Shown here in pieces: positions 53,090 to 61,088 of a stretch of DNA of 64,000 nt. The translations under genes and the position numbers were made by a program. Under the pieces are notes generated by a model. It had not been told where the DNA came from, did no database searches, and was given only the letters and a program-made list of their open reading frames with translations. This DNA is from Bacillota bacterium (lineage in GTDB: Bacteria; Bacillota; Clostridia; Christensenellales; Aristaeellaceae): assembly GCA_023444095.1 (NCBI GenBank), contig JAEZRP010000001.1, positions 1 to 64,000 on the forward strand, read 5' to 3'. The first letter of the stretch is position 1. Each line of letters begins with the position of its first letter.

Positions 53090-54056
53090 CTTCCTTCATC
53101 CTCCGGGCGAGCCTTTCGTACAGGTTTGGTATGGTCGCCTGATGGTCGCCCACGAAGTGCCAGCCCTTGCCGCCCTGGCTCACCGGACGGTTCACGATGT
53201 TCTTGCGCGGGCGGTAATAGTAGAGCGGATCGTCGTAGCCGATGCTCTTTCTATAGTCGCCGAGGTCGACGAGGTCGAAGTTCGCGGTGGTGATGTCGAA
53301 GGTCGGGTATCCCAGGTTGCGCGCGATGGACAGCGCCTTCAAAAACACCTCCGGCCCGATAACGCCCGAGCCGAAGTTCATGAAAACGCCCTTGTCCATG
53401 TGCGCGACCGACCAGCACATCCTGTGAAAGTCGACGCCGCTCGCCCCGCCGATGGCCGCGAAGTCGGCCATTGGGTGCTGATGGATGATGTCTGTCCCGA
53501 GCGCGATGTGATAGGTCGCGGGGACGTCCAACTTCCACGCCTGATAGAGAACGCAATCGTCCCTGTACGGGAACCTGTCCTGATTTTCTTCGATGAAGCG
53601 CGCGAGCGATTCGCCGTAGCCTCGACCCTGTGCCGCGCCCTTTCGGATCGCTTCGTTCATCCACGCGCCTGTCTCCTCCCACATGCCGAAGGAGCCGTCC
53701 TCGATGGCGGTGGGCACGTGCTCGCTGGTGCCGCCGAGGTACGCGAGCTCGAAGTCGTGGATGGAGCACGCGCCGTTTCCCGAGAGGTGGGTGATGAAGC
53801 CCAGCCTCATAAGCTCGATGAGGTAGCGCGACAGCCCGTTCTTGATCACGTGCGCACCCATCGAAAAAATAAGCTGCGCGCCGCGCTTCTTTGCCTGGTA
53901 CGCGCGTTCTGCAAATTCGTCGAAGCCCTCAGGGTTCCATTCCGGCGCGGGGTCGACGCCCGGGGTCCCCAGCGTGTCGATCCGAACCAGGTTGTGCCGC
54001 CCAAAGGCGGTATTGGTTTTGATGCCCGAAAAATCAAGCCGCATTTCCCGCCGCAT
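53082..54056 (-). CDS. Deoxyhypusine-synthase-like protein of unknown function
   Basis: 324 aa from ATG 54056 with SD GGAGG inside the HAD gene end. Segments such as LIFSMGAHVIKNGLSRYLIE, the HLSGNGACSIHDFELA stretch and NFGSGVIGPEVFLKALSIAR suggest an NAD-binding Rossmann fold of the deoxyhypusine synthase type, but polyamine-site residues cannot be confirmed. Its tight place between a sugar kinase and a HAD phosphatase points to sugar-phosphate metabolism. Overlaps the kinase start by 8 bases. Family call is tentative. Confidence 0.65.
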   Translation of the reverse strand: MRREMRLDFSGIKTNTAFGRHNLVRIDTLGTPGVDPAPEWNPEGFDEFAERAYQAKKRGAQLIFSMGAHVIKNGLSRYLIELMRLGFITHLSGNGACSIHDFELAYLGGTSEHVPTAIEDGSFGMWEETGAWMNEAIRKGAAQGRGYGESLARFIEENQDRFPYRDDCVLYQAWKLDVPATYHIALGTDIIHQHPMADFAAIGGASGVDFHRMCWSVAHMDKGVFMNFGSGVIGPEVFLKALSIARNLGYPTFDITTANFDLVDLGDYRKSIGYDDPLYYYRPRKNIVNRPVSQGGKGWHFVGDHQATIPNLYERLARRMKEDA

Positions 54057-54058
54057 GC

Positions 54059-54856
54059 TCACGCCTCCAGTCCCAGAAATGCCAGAAGTCCCGGAAGATC
54101 GGCAAAGTCGCCCGCGATCGCGTCCGCGCCCGCCTTGATGAGCCGCTCGCGCTTCACGGGATTGACGCCCGAGAGCGCCTCCTCGTCAGTCGCCATGCCG
54201 AGCGTGCGCGCCCCCGCGGCGCGGCCGAGCCGGATCTCCACCTTGCCGTCGCCCGCCACGCAGAACTCGTCGCCCGAGAGCCCCTCGTCCGAAATGAGCT
54301 TCTCGATGACCGCCTCCTTGGAGCAGTTTTCGCTGCCGACCGGCGCTCCCGCGACGAGGGTGAAAAGGTGCGAAAGGCCCAGCGCCCCCGCCTCGTTCAC
54401 CACGTCGGGATGATCGGTGCCGCTGGCGACGTAGAGCCTGACATTTCTCTCCCCAAGCGCCTTCAGAAACGGAACGCTCCCCGCGACGAGGAAGCTTTCC
54501 CGGCTCTGCGCGCCGGATTTCAGAGCTTCGACTCTTTTGCCGACCTCCCGCATCAGCCGGCGGTTGTACTCCGCCTTGTACCACCAGGGATCGTCCGGCG
54601 CGGCGGGGTTTGATCGTGCCGCCCGCTCGGCCAGCCACTTCATCTGGTGAATCGTCTGGATTCCCGTCGATTCGTCGATGTACGCGTCCACCTCGTGCTC
54701 GAGCGCCGCGTCCCACGCCCCGCCCGAGATCATCTCGAGCATCAGGGGTCTCATCACGCGCTCCCAGCCGCAGCGGAGCGTCGAGATCGTTCCGTCGAAG
54801 TCGAACAGCACCGCGCGCACCGGCGTCCGGGCATGGCGGACGTTCAGAATTTCCAT
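54059..54856 (-). CDS. HAD-superfamily phosphatase
   Basis: 265 aa from ATG 54856 with SD CGGAGG; the longer frame upstream is not supported. Motif I is VLFDFDGTIS (about 16) with nucleophile and acid Asp, a helical cap follows, then motif II VASGTDHPD (about 140) and motif III/IV VAGDGKVEIRLG (about 207). Cap type C1. In heptose synthesis a HAD phosphatase (GmhB) removes the 7-phosphate, and this one could do a like step, but it is longer than GmhB. First gene of the cluster. Confidence 0.85.
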   Translation of the reverse strand: MEILNVRHARTPVRAVLFDFDGTISTLRCGWERVMRPLMLEMISGGAWDAALEHEVDAYIDESTGIQTIHQMKWLAERAARSNPAAPDDPWWYKAEYNRRLMREVGKRVEALKSGAQSRESFLVAGSVPFLKALGERNVRLYVASGTDHPDVVNEAGALGLSHLFTLVAGAPVGSENCSKEAVIEKLISDEGLSGDEFCVAGDGKVEIRLGRAAGARTLGMATDEEALSGVNPVKRERLIKAGADAIAGDFADLPGLLAFLGLEA

Positions 54857-54954
54857 TCGGCATACCTCCGAACAATGATACCAATTAATTCGACGGGTGC
54901 GCCTCATATCCTTCGGTCGTCTGAATATTTGGCAAGAACCTTCCATCCCACGGC

Positions 54955-54981
54955 AAAAAAACGCGGGGGCATGTGCCCCCG
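54955..54981 (-). terminator. Terminator of the response-regulator gene
   Basis: Minus strand CGGGGGCA and TGCCCCCG (8 perfect pairs, 2-base centre) followed by CG and TTTTTTT. Confidence 0.85.
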
Positions 54982-54987
54982 GCGTCT

Positions 54988-55707
54988 TTATGCGATTCTG
55001 CCCTTCCGGTAGGCTGCGGGCGTCATGTTCATGGCCTTTTTGAAGATGCGGTTAAAGTACGCCGGATCCGGGTATCCGCAGCGGGCAGCCACGTCCTCGA
55101 TCGACATGAACGTCGACGAGAGAAGCTCGCAGCCGTGGCGCATCCGAAGGTCGGTTACGTACTGGATAAAGGTCGTGTTGAGCTGCTTTCGGAAGAGGTG
55201 GCAGATGTAATTCTTGTTGAAACCCGTGATCTCCGCGAGGTCGTCGAGTCGGAGCTTCTCATAGGCGTGCTGGCGCACATATTCGAGGATGCGTCCGAAC
55301 TGCGGATCGACATTCTCCGCCACGTCGTCCGGACGGCTCAGCTCACTGCTCAAACGCTTTAAAAACGCCTCCAATTCAAGCTTGTCGAGAGGCTTCAAAA
55401 AATAGTCCGCGACGCCGAGTCGCATAGCCCTGCGCGCGCACTCGAAGTCGGGCTGGGAGGAGGCGATGGCAAAGCGGCTGCGCACGCCGGAGACGATGCA
55501 GCGCTCGATGAGGTCGAGGCCCGAGAGTCCGGGCATGTTGACGTCGACGAGGGCGAGATCCGGTTGGATCTCCTGAAGTTGCGTGAGCGCCGAAACGGCG
55601 GACTGAATGTAAGCCGAGACTTCAAATCCACATTTCGCCCAGTCGACTGAGTGCATCGCGTCGATTGCCGCCCAGGGTTCGTCGTCAATCAGTACGACGG
55701 TATGCAT
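54988..55707 (-). CDS. Response regulator with AraC-type DNA-binding domain (YesN-like)
   Basis: 239 aa from ATG 55707 with a GGGGGTG SD. The receiver domain (about 1-120) has LIDDEPWAA, the phospho-Asp in LALVDVNMPG (about 54) and the Lys in YFLKPLDK. The C-terminal AraC domain (about 135-237) has two helix-turn-helix units (LAEITGFNKNYICHLF and VAARCGYPDPAYFNRIFKK). YesN-type regulators control carbohydrate uptake genes with a YesM kinase, which is not in the window. It is likely to act on the adjacent mannosidase/sugar-phosphate cluster, although a terminator separates them. Confidence 0.93.
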   Translation of the reverse strand: MHTVVLIDDEPWAAIDAMHSVDWAKCGFEVSAYIQSAVSALTQLQEIQPDLALVDVNMPGLSGLDLIERCIVSGVRSRFAIASSQPDFECARRAMRLGVADYFLKPLDKLELEAFLKRLSSELSRPDDVAENVDPQFGRILEYVRQHAYEKLRLDDLAEITGFNKNYICHLFRKQLNTTFIQYVTDLRMRHGCELLSSTFMSIEDVAARCGYPDPAYFNRIFKKAMNMTPAAYRKGRIA

Positions 55708-55823
55708 ATGTGGCACCCCCTTGCGCTGATTCGGGTTTATCATTTGTTTCACATTCTATCACATCGGCGCGCGCGATCGCAAGGGGAAACCGTCATTCAG
55801 CAATAATTTCGACAATAAATACG

Positions 55824-55851
55824 TAAAAAAACCGCCCGTTTGAGCGGTTTT
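55824..55851 (-). terminator. Terminator of the aldo/keto reductase gene
   Basis: Minus strand AAAACCGC and GCGGTTTT with an 8-base loop, followed by more T. Confidence 0.85.
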
Positions 55852-55871
55852 CACAAATTGTTTTAAAGCGT

Positions 55872-56744
55872 TTAAGTCTCGAAAAACTCCATCCCCCGGA
55901 ATTCATCCAACTTCTCCGAAAGGAGCGCACGGTCGGCGTCTGCGAACGGCTGATCGAGACATTCATCGATGTGATCGACCGCGAACCTGAAACTCTCAAA
56001 GTTGCCCGGCGGCACTATGGTGTGGACGCCCTTTTCGAGGACGAACTTCATCGCGGAGACGCCGAAGGCGGTGTCTTCCACCTCGATGGGCTTGCACCAG
56101 GACTTCGGGAAGCGGGACGATTGACGCTCCTCGTCACTCTTCCATCTTCTTTCGACGAGCGGCTTCAGGCACAGGATGCCCATGTCGCGCTTCTTTGCCA
56201 CTTCGATCAGCGTCGAACCGAAGCCCTTCTCCATCATCATGAGCCAGTTGAACGGGAAGAGCAGCGTATCGAAATCGTAGAGCTCAAGCGCCTTGAGCGC
56301 GTTCTTCTCGCTGTGGGCGGAGAAGCCGACGTTTTTGATGTGGCCCGCCTTCTTCATCTCGAGCACCATCTCCATCGCGCCGCCCGGTCCGAAGGCCAAA
56401 TCGATATCCTCGTCGGTCGTAAGCGCGTGCAGCTGATAGACGTCAAAGTAATCCGTATGGAGAAGCTTCATGGACTCCTCGAACTCGCGCCGGGCATCCT
56501 CGCGCAGGCGCTTCTGCGTCTTGCAGGCGAGGTACATGTCCTTCCGATAGGGTGCGAACGAGTTGCCCATCTTGAGTTGCGCGTCGCCGTAGGACGGTGC
56601 CACATCAAAGTAGTTGATGCCATGCTCGACGGCCCACGCGACGTAGCGATCCGAGTCCGCCTGGGTTTCGTCCATGGAAACGATTCCGCCGTAGACGACG
56701 GGCGAAATCTCGAGGCCGGTTCTGCCAAGCGTTACCTTTTTCAT
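55872..56744 (-). CDS. Aldo/keto reductase
   Basis: 290 aa, SD AAAAGGAGG. Barrel fold with LGRTGLEISPVVYGG at the start and the catalytic tetrad as Asp in NYFDVAPSYG, Tyr of the same segment, Lys in LACKTQKR and His in YQLHALTTD. NADPH-site residues near the C-terminus are less clear. Substrate unknown; such enzymes reduce sugar or carbonyl compounds. Single gene with its own promoter and terminator. Confidence 0.9.
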   Translation of the reverse strand: MKKVTLGRTGLEISPVVYGGIVSMDETQADSDRYVAWAVEHGINYFDVAPSYGDAQLKMGNSFAPYRKDMYLACKTQKRLREDARREFEESMKLLHTDYFDVYQLHALTTDEDIDLAFGPGGAMEMVLEMKKAGHIKNVGFSAHSEKNALKALELYDFDTLLFPFNWLMMMEKGFGSTLIEVAKKRDMGILCLKPLVERRWKSDEERQSSRFPKSWCKPIEVEDTAFGVSAMKFVLEKGVHTIVPPGNFESFRFAVDHIDECLDQPFADADRALLSEKLDEFRGMEFFET

Positions 56745-56766
56745 GCCTCATGCCTCCTTTTCTGGA

Positions 56767-56795
56767 ATCGTATCACACAAATCCCGGGTTGTCAA
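56767..56795 (-). promoter_or_regulatory. Promoter of the aldo/keto reductase gene
   Basis: Minus strand TTGACA, 17-base spacer, TACGAT, about 20 bases before the SD-start region. Confidence 0.7.
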
Positions 56796-56875
56796 ACTGC
56801 TCGTATGATGAAATTTGACCGTACGCGTTTTGGGCCCGACCGTTCCGACGCGCAATCCATCAATGATCCACTCGG

Positions 56876-56912
56876 GATTCCAAAGGGCAATGCCCTTTGG
56901 TGGGAGCGCGCG
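56876..56912. repeat. Dispersed intergenic repeat, copy 2
   Basis: GATTCCAAAGGGCAATG and CCCTTTGGTGGGA carry the perfect inverted repeat CCAAAGGGCA/TGCCCTTTGG. Similar to 10125-10163. It lies between the end of the multi-domain reductase gene and the aldo/keto reductase promoter. Confidence 0.4.
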
Positions 56913-56933
56913 TGCGGCGCCCTCGCCATCCCC

Positions 56934-59372
56934 TTAAATAAACAGGTTCACATCCGATTCCTCGGCGTCTCCGAGGTACGCGCCCACGCCGCCAAGCTCG
57001 ACACCGTCGATTAGTTCCTCCTGCCTGATGCCCATGACGTCCATGCTCATGGTGCAGGCGACCATGCGGACACCCGCCGCGCGCGCCTTTCTGATGAGTT
57101 CATCAAGGGAATCGACGTTCTTCTGGCGCATGATGTCCCGCATCATGAAGGAGCCCATGCCGGCCATGTTCATGCGCGAGAGCTTGAGCTTTTTCGTGCC
57201 GCGCGGGAGCATGAACCCGAACATCTTCTCGACGAAAGACTTCTCGACGGTTTGCTTCTCAGGCCGCCGGAGGATGGTGAGACCCCAAAAGGTGAAGAAC
57301 ATGGTGACCTTGCGGCCCATGGCCGCCGCGCCGTTTGCGATGATGAAGCTCGCGAGCGCGCGGTCGAGATCGCCCGAGAACACGACGATGGTCTTGCCGT
57401 CCATCGCCTGACCCTCCGCCCTTGGCATGCCCTCGCCCTTCATGACGCGCGCGATGTAGTCGCTTCCCTTCTTGCCGGAGGAAACGAGGGTGTTGCCCGT
57501 CCTTCTGCACCACGCATTGATGTCGCGCATGAAGCCCGGATCGGAGGCCGCGACCTCGAGCATATCGCCCGCCCGCATGCCGTTGATCGCTTCGAACACC
57601 TTGGTAATCGGGCCGGGGCACTGCATGCCCACGCAGTCGAGCCGCACGGTCAAAACACTCGCGGACGGATCGGCCTTCGCAGCCTTCGCGGTCGCCTTTG
57701 CAGGAGCCTTCGGCGCGTCGGGCGCGGGATGGGTGAACTGGTAATAGCGCGTGCCGCCGGGATAGATCGACACGTTCTCAAAGCCGTTCAGCTTGAGGAC
57801 CCGCGCGGAACTGTGCGCGCGCACGCCCATGGCGCAGAAGACGACGATGTGCCTGGATCTGTCGAGCTCATGAAGCCGCTCGCGCAGCTCGCCCTGCCGG
57901 ATGTGCACCGCGCCCGGCACCTGGAACGCCGCGACCTCCGCGTCTTCGCGCACATCGACCACCTGAACGTTCACGCCGTTTTCGACCACATCCCACGCCG
58001 CAAAGTCCGAGAGTCCGCGGATGACGTTTTCCGCCGCAAAACCGAGCATGTTGACCGGATCCTTCGCGGAGGAATACGGCGGCGCGTAGGCGAGCTCGAG
58101 CGAAGTGAGCGCCTCGATGCCCCCGCCCAACCGGACAGTGGTCGCGATGGTGTCGATCCGCTTGTCGACGCCGTCACGGCCCACGATCTGCGCGCCGAAT
58201 ATCTTCTTGCCGTCGGGCGAGAAGATGAGCTTGAGCGTCATCTGCTTCGCGCCCGGATAGTAGGTCGCGTGGGAATTCTGCATGATGGTCGCGGTTTTGT
58301 AGTCCCTGCCCGGCTCGAGACCGCGCTGTCTTAACTGCTTCTCGTTCGCGCCGGTCGACGCGCAGGTCAGATCGAAGACCTTCGCAACCGCGGTTCCGAG
58401 CGAGCCCTCGTACTTCACCTCAAAGCCCGCGATGTTGTCGGCCGCGATTCTGCCCTGCTTGTTCGCCGGGCCCGCGAGCGGGATCATGGCCCTTCCGCCG
58501 GAGACGAGGTCCGCAATCTCGACGACGTCGCCGACCGCGTAGATGTCAGGGTCGCTCGTGCGCATGTACTCGTCCACGACGATGCCGCCGCGCTGGTTGA
58601 CGGCGAGGCCCGCGTCCTTCGCGATCTGCCCGTTCGGGCGAACGCCGATGGCGCACACCGCAAAGTCCGCCTCGATCACGTGCCCGCTGGCGAGCTCCAC
58701 GTTGACGCCCTTTCCGGTGTCGTGAAACGCCTTCACGCCGTCGCCGAGTCTGAGCTCCACGCCGTTTGCGCGCATCTCGTCCTCGATGAGCATCGCCATG
58801 TCCTTGTCAAACGGGGCCATGACCTGATCGACGGCCTCCGCGAGCACCACGTCGAAGCCCGCCTCGCGCAGATTCTCCGCCGTCTCGACACCGATGAAGC
58901 CGCCGCCGATGACCGCCGCCGTGCCCCTTCCGGGCTTCACGAGCTTTTTGACCTCGTCCGCGTCGGGCACCGTCCAGAGCGCGCGCACGCGCGGGCCGTC
59001 GATGCCAGGGATCGGGGGCTTAAGGGGAGAGGAACCCGTCGCAATGACGAGCACGTCGTACGCCTCCTCGTATTCCCCGCCGGGACCCTTGACGGTGACC
59101 GACTTGCTTTCCCGGTCGATCTTGACGACCTCGCTCATGACGCGAACGTCGAGGTTGAACTTCTCCTTCATGCCCTCCGGCGACTGGAGAAGCAGCGCGT
59201 CGCGCGACTTGATCGCGCCGCCCGTGTAGTATGGAAGGCCGCAGTTCGCGTACGAGATGTACGGACCGCGCTCGAACATGATGATTTCCGCTTCCTCGTC
59301 GAGCCTGCGAAGCCGCGCCGCGCAGCTCGCGCCGCCCGCCACGCCGCCGATGATCAACACGCGTTTGCCCAT
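56934..59372 (-). CDS. CoA-disulfide reductase, rhodanese, TusA and DsrE four-module protein
   Basis: 812 aa from ATG 59372 with SD AAGGAGG. Residues about 1-445 are an FAD/NAD(P)H CoA-disulfide reductase: IIGGVAGGASCAARLRR, redox Cys in SYANCGLPYY (about 43), AVIGGGFIGVETAENL, DIYAVGDVVEI. About 455-550 is rhodanese with Cys in VVFCAMGVRAHSS. A Pro/Ala-rich linker precedes TusA (DCVGMQCPGPI, Cys-Pro centre), and about 660-812 is a DsrE-like domain (TIVVFSGDLDRALASFIIANGAAAMG). All modules carry or reduce sulfane sulfur, so persulfide handling is the likely role. Confidence 0.93.
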   Translation of the reverse strand: MGKRVLIIGGVAGGASCAARLRRLDEEAEIIMFERGPYISYANCGLPYYTGGAIKSRDALLLQSPEGMKEKFNLDVRVMSEVVKIDRESKSVTVKGPGGEYEEAYDVLVIATGSSPLKPPIPGIDGPRVRALWTVPDADEVKKLVKPGRGTAAVIGGGFIGVETAENLREAGFDVVLAEAVDQVMAPFDKDMAMLIEDEMRANGVELRLGDGVKAFHDTGKGVNVELASGHVIEADFAVCAIGVRPNGQIAKDAGLAVNQRGGIVVDEYMRTSDPDIYAVGDVVEIADLVSGGRAMIPLAGPANKQGRIAADNIAGFEVKYEGSLGTAVAKVFDLTCASTGANEKQLRQRGLEPGRDYKTATIMQNSHATYYPGAKQMTLKLIFSPDGKKIFGAQIVGRDGVDKRIDTIATTVRLGGGIEALTSLELAYAPPYSSAKDPVNMLGFAAENVIRGLSDFAAWDVVENGVNVQVVDVREDAEVAAFQVPGAVHIRQGELRERLHELDRSRHIVVFCAMGVRAHSSARVLKLNGFENVSIYPGGTRYYQFTHPAPDAPKAPAKATAKAAKADPSASVLTVRLDCVGMQCPGPITKVFEAINGMRAGDMLEVAASDPGFMRDINAWCRRTGNTLVSSGKKGSDYIARVMKGEGMPRAEGQAMDGKTIVVFSGDLDRALASFIIANGAAAMGRKVTMFFTFWGLTILRRPEKQTVEKSFVEKMFGFMLPRGTKKLKLSRMNMAGMGSFMMRDIMRQKNVDSLDELIRKARAAGVRMVACTMSMDVMGIRQEELIDGVELGGVGAYLGDAEESDVNLFI

Positions 59373-59482
59373 GATTCCAATCCTCCTTATATGTCGCGCG
59401 GCCCATGGGTCGCGGAGCATGCCTATCGTTTAAATGATACCACTTTTCCCGTCGATTCAACGTGACAAAGTCACGCATGAAA

Positions 59483-59506
59483 GAAAAAGGGGGCGATTCC
59501 GCCCCC
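59483..59506 (-). terminator. Terminator of paaK
   Basis: Minus strand GGGGGCG and CGCCCCC with a 4-base loop, followed by TTTTTCTTTC. Confidence 0.88.
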
Positions 59507-59511
59507 CATCA

Positions 59512-60747
59512 TCAATACCGATTGTCATATATGCGTGTAGATTTTTTCTCGCTGCGCGGCAGTTCGCCGATGTCAACAGCCTTTGGCTTGATCGTGAGCC
59601 CCACCTTCGACTTGAACGCCGCGCCGACCGCCTCCTCGACCGCAGACTTCTCAAACGTCGGCACCGTCTCGAAGAACAGCGTCATCTCGTCCCTGCCCAT
59701 CAAGTGGTCGATCATCACCTGATACTCGCTCGACACGCCGTCGATCACCCGCAAAACGTCCTCGATCTGGCCGGGGTAGATGTTCACGCCCTTCACCTTC
59801 ACCATGTCGTCCGAGCGGCCGATGATGCGATCGATGCGCGGGAAACGCGAGCCGCAGGGGCACTCCTCCGGCACGATGCGGGAAAGGTCATGGGTGCGGT
59901 AGCGGATAAGTGGCGCGCCTTCCTTCTTGAGGGTGGTGATGACGATCTCACCGATCTCGCCGTCCGGGAGCGTCTTTCCGGTCCTGGGGTCGATGATCTC
60001 GAGGTAGATGTAATCGTCCCAGTAGTGCATGGGCGTGTCCGCGCCGCAGGAGATGCCGATGCCCGGGCCGTAGATCTCGGTAAGACCGTAGATGTCGTAG
60101 AGCTCCACGCCCAGCTCGCGCGCGATCCGCTCGCGCATCTTGTCGCCCCACCGCTCGGAGCCGATGACGCCCTTCTTGAGCCGGATCTTGTCCCCCACGC
60201 CTCGCTTTTCGATCTCCTCGGCGAGCAGGAGGGCGTAAGAGGAGGTGGCGCAGATGACGGTCGAGCCGAGGTCGATCATCATGCGGATCTGCTTGTCGGT
60301 GTTACCCGGGCCCATGGGGATGGCCATTGCGCCGAGCCGCTCGCACCCGAGCTGGAAGCCGATGCCCGCCGTCCAAAGGCCGTAGCCGGGCGTGATGTGG
60401 ATGCGGTCGCGCCTCGTGATACCCGCCATCTCGTAGCAGCGCGCGAACATCTCGGCCCAGTCGTCGACATCCCTTTGGGTATACGGGATGATGATCGGCG
60501 CCCCCGTGGTCCCCGAGGAGGAATGGATGCGCACCACATCCTCGTCCGGAACGGCCTGCACGCCCAAGGGGTATACGTCCCTGAGTTCCGCCTTCTCGGT
60601 GAACGGAATCTCCTCGAACGCCTCCTTCGTAAGGATGGCTTCCTCGTCGATTTCTTTGAGCTTTCCGGCGTAGAGCGAATTCGGGCGGGACTTCGCGGCG
60701 CGGATGCGGTCGCGAACGAGCGAAAGCTGTAGCCTGGTCATCTGCAT
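59512..60747 (-). CDS. paaK: Phenylacetate-CoA ligase family protein
   Basis: 411 aa from ATG 60747 with SD AAAGGGGAG; a second ATG two codons later is possible. Adenylate-forming enzyme: HSSSGTTGAPIIIPYT (about 78) is the ATP loop, DIYGLTEIYGPG (about 218) the A5 motif, and GRSDDMVKVKGVNIYPGQIE (about 313) the hinge and A8. It activates an aryl acetate to its CoA thioester. A Trp-type T-box in front and iorAB nearby suggest indole-acetate or related acids from aromatic amino acids, which is inference. Confidence 0.93.
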   Translation of the reverse strand: MQMTRLQLSLVRDRIRAAKSRPNSLYAGKLKEIDEEAILTKEAFEEIPFTEKAELRDVYPLGVQAVPDEDVVRIHSSSGTTGAPIIIPYTQRDVDDWAEMFARCYEMAGITRRDRIHITPGYGLWTAGIGFQLGCERLGAMAIPMGPGNTDKQIRMMIDLGSTVICATSSYALLLAEEIEKRGVGDKIRLKKGVIGSERWGDKMRERIARELGVELYDIYGLTEIYGPGIGISCGADTPMHYWDDYIYLEIIDPRTGKTLPDGEIGEIVITTLKKEGAPLIRYRTHDLSRIVPEECPCGSRFPRIDRIIGRSDDMVKVKGVNIYPGQIEDVLRVIDGVSSEYQVMIDHLMGRDEMTLFFETVPTFEKSAVEEAVGAAFKSKVGLTIKPKAVDIGELPRSEKKSTRIYDNRY

Positions 60748-60782
60748 GTGTCTCTCCCCTTTCATTGTGCACCGGGGAAACG

Positions 60783-61049
60783 AAAAAAGCCTCGTCCCCC
60801 TTGAGGGACAAAGGCTTGTAGCCTCTGCGATACCACCCTTTTTCGGCGCGCCTCGCGGCGCGACGCTCTCACAGGTGCGCGAACACGCACCCGGCGCTCT
60901 CACGCGCGCCACGCGTCTCCCCTACTCGTTTTCTTTCGGTTCGCCCTCGCAAGCCCATTCGCCGCGCTTTCCGCCTTCGCGATCCCACCGCCCGCGAATC
61001 TCTTTGTGCGCAAATCTGCGGATACTATCCTTGCTCATCGGTTTTGTTG
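60783..61049 (-). promoter_or_regulatory. T-box riboswitch, tryptophan specifier, in front of paaK
   Basis: Stem I closes by GCAAG (61030-61034) with CTTGC (60949-60953). The specifier loop has the S-turn pair AGTA on the 5' side and GAA on the 3' side, and the three bases after GAA are TGG (60955-60957), a Trp codon. The T-box sequence AGGGTGGTATCGC (60827-60839) is followed by a terminator (60783-60817, AAGCCT/AGGCTT arms, then TTTTTT). Uncharged tRNA-Trp should allow readthrough into paaK. Confidence 0.9.
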
Positions 61050-61055
61050 GTTCGT

Positions 61056-61084
61056 ATTATAAGCGGATTTATGGGGTTTGTCAA
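61056..61084 (-). promoter_or_regulatory. Promoter of the paaK T-box leader
   Basis: Minus strand TTGACA, 17-base spacer, TATAAT, just after the URO-D-like gene. Confidence 0.85.
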
Positions 61085-61088
61085 GCGC

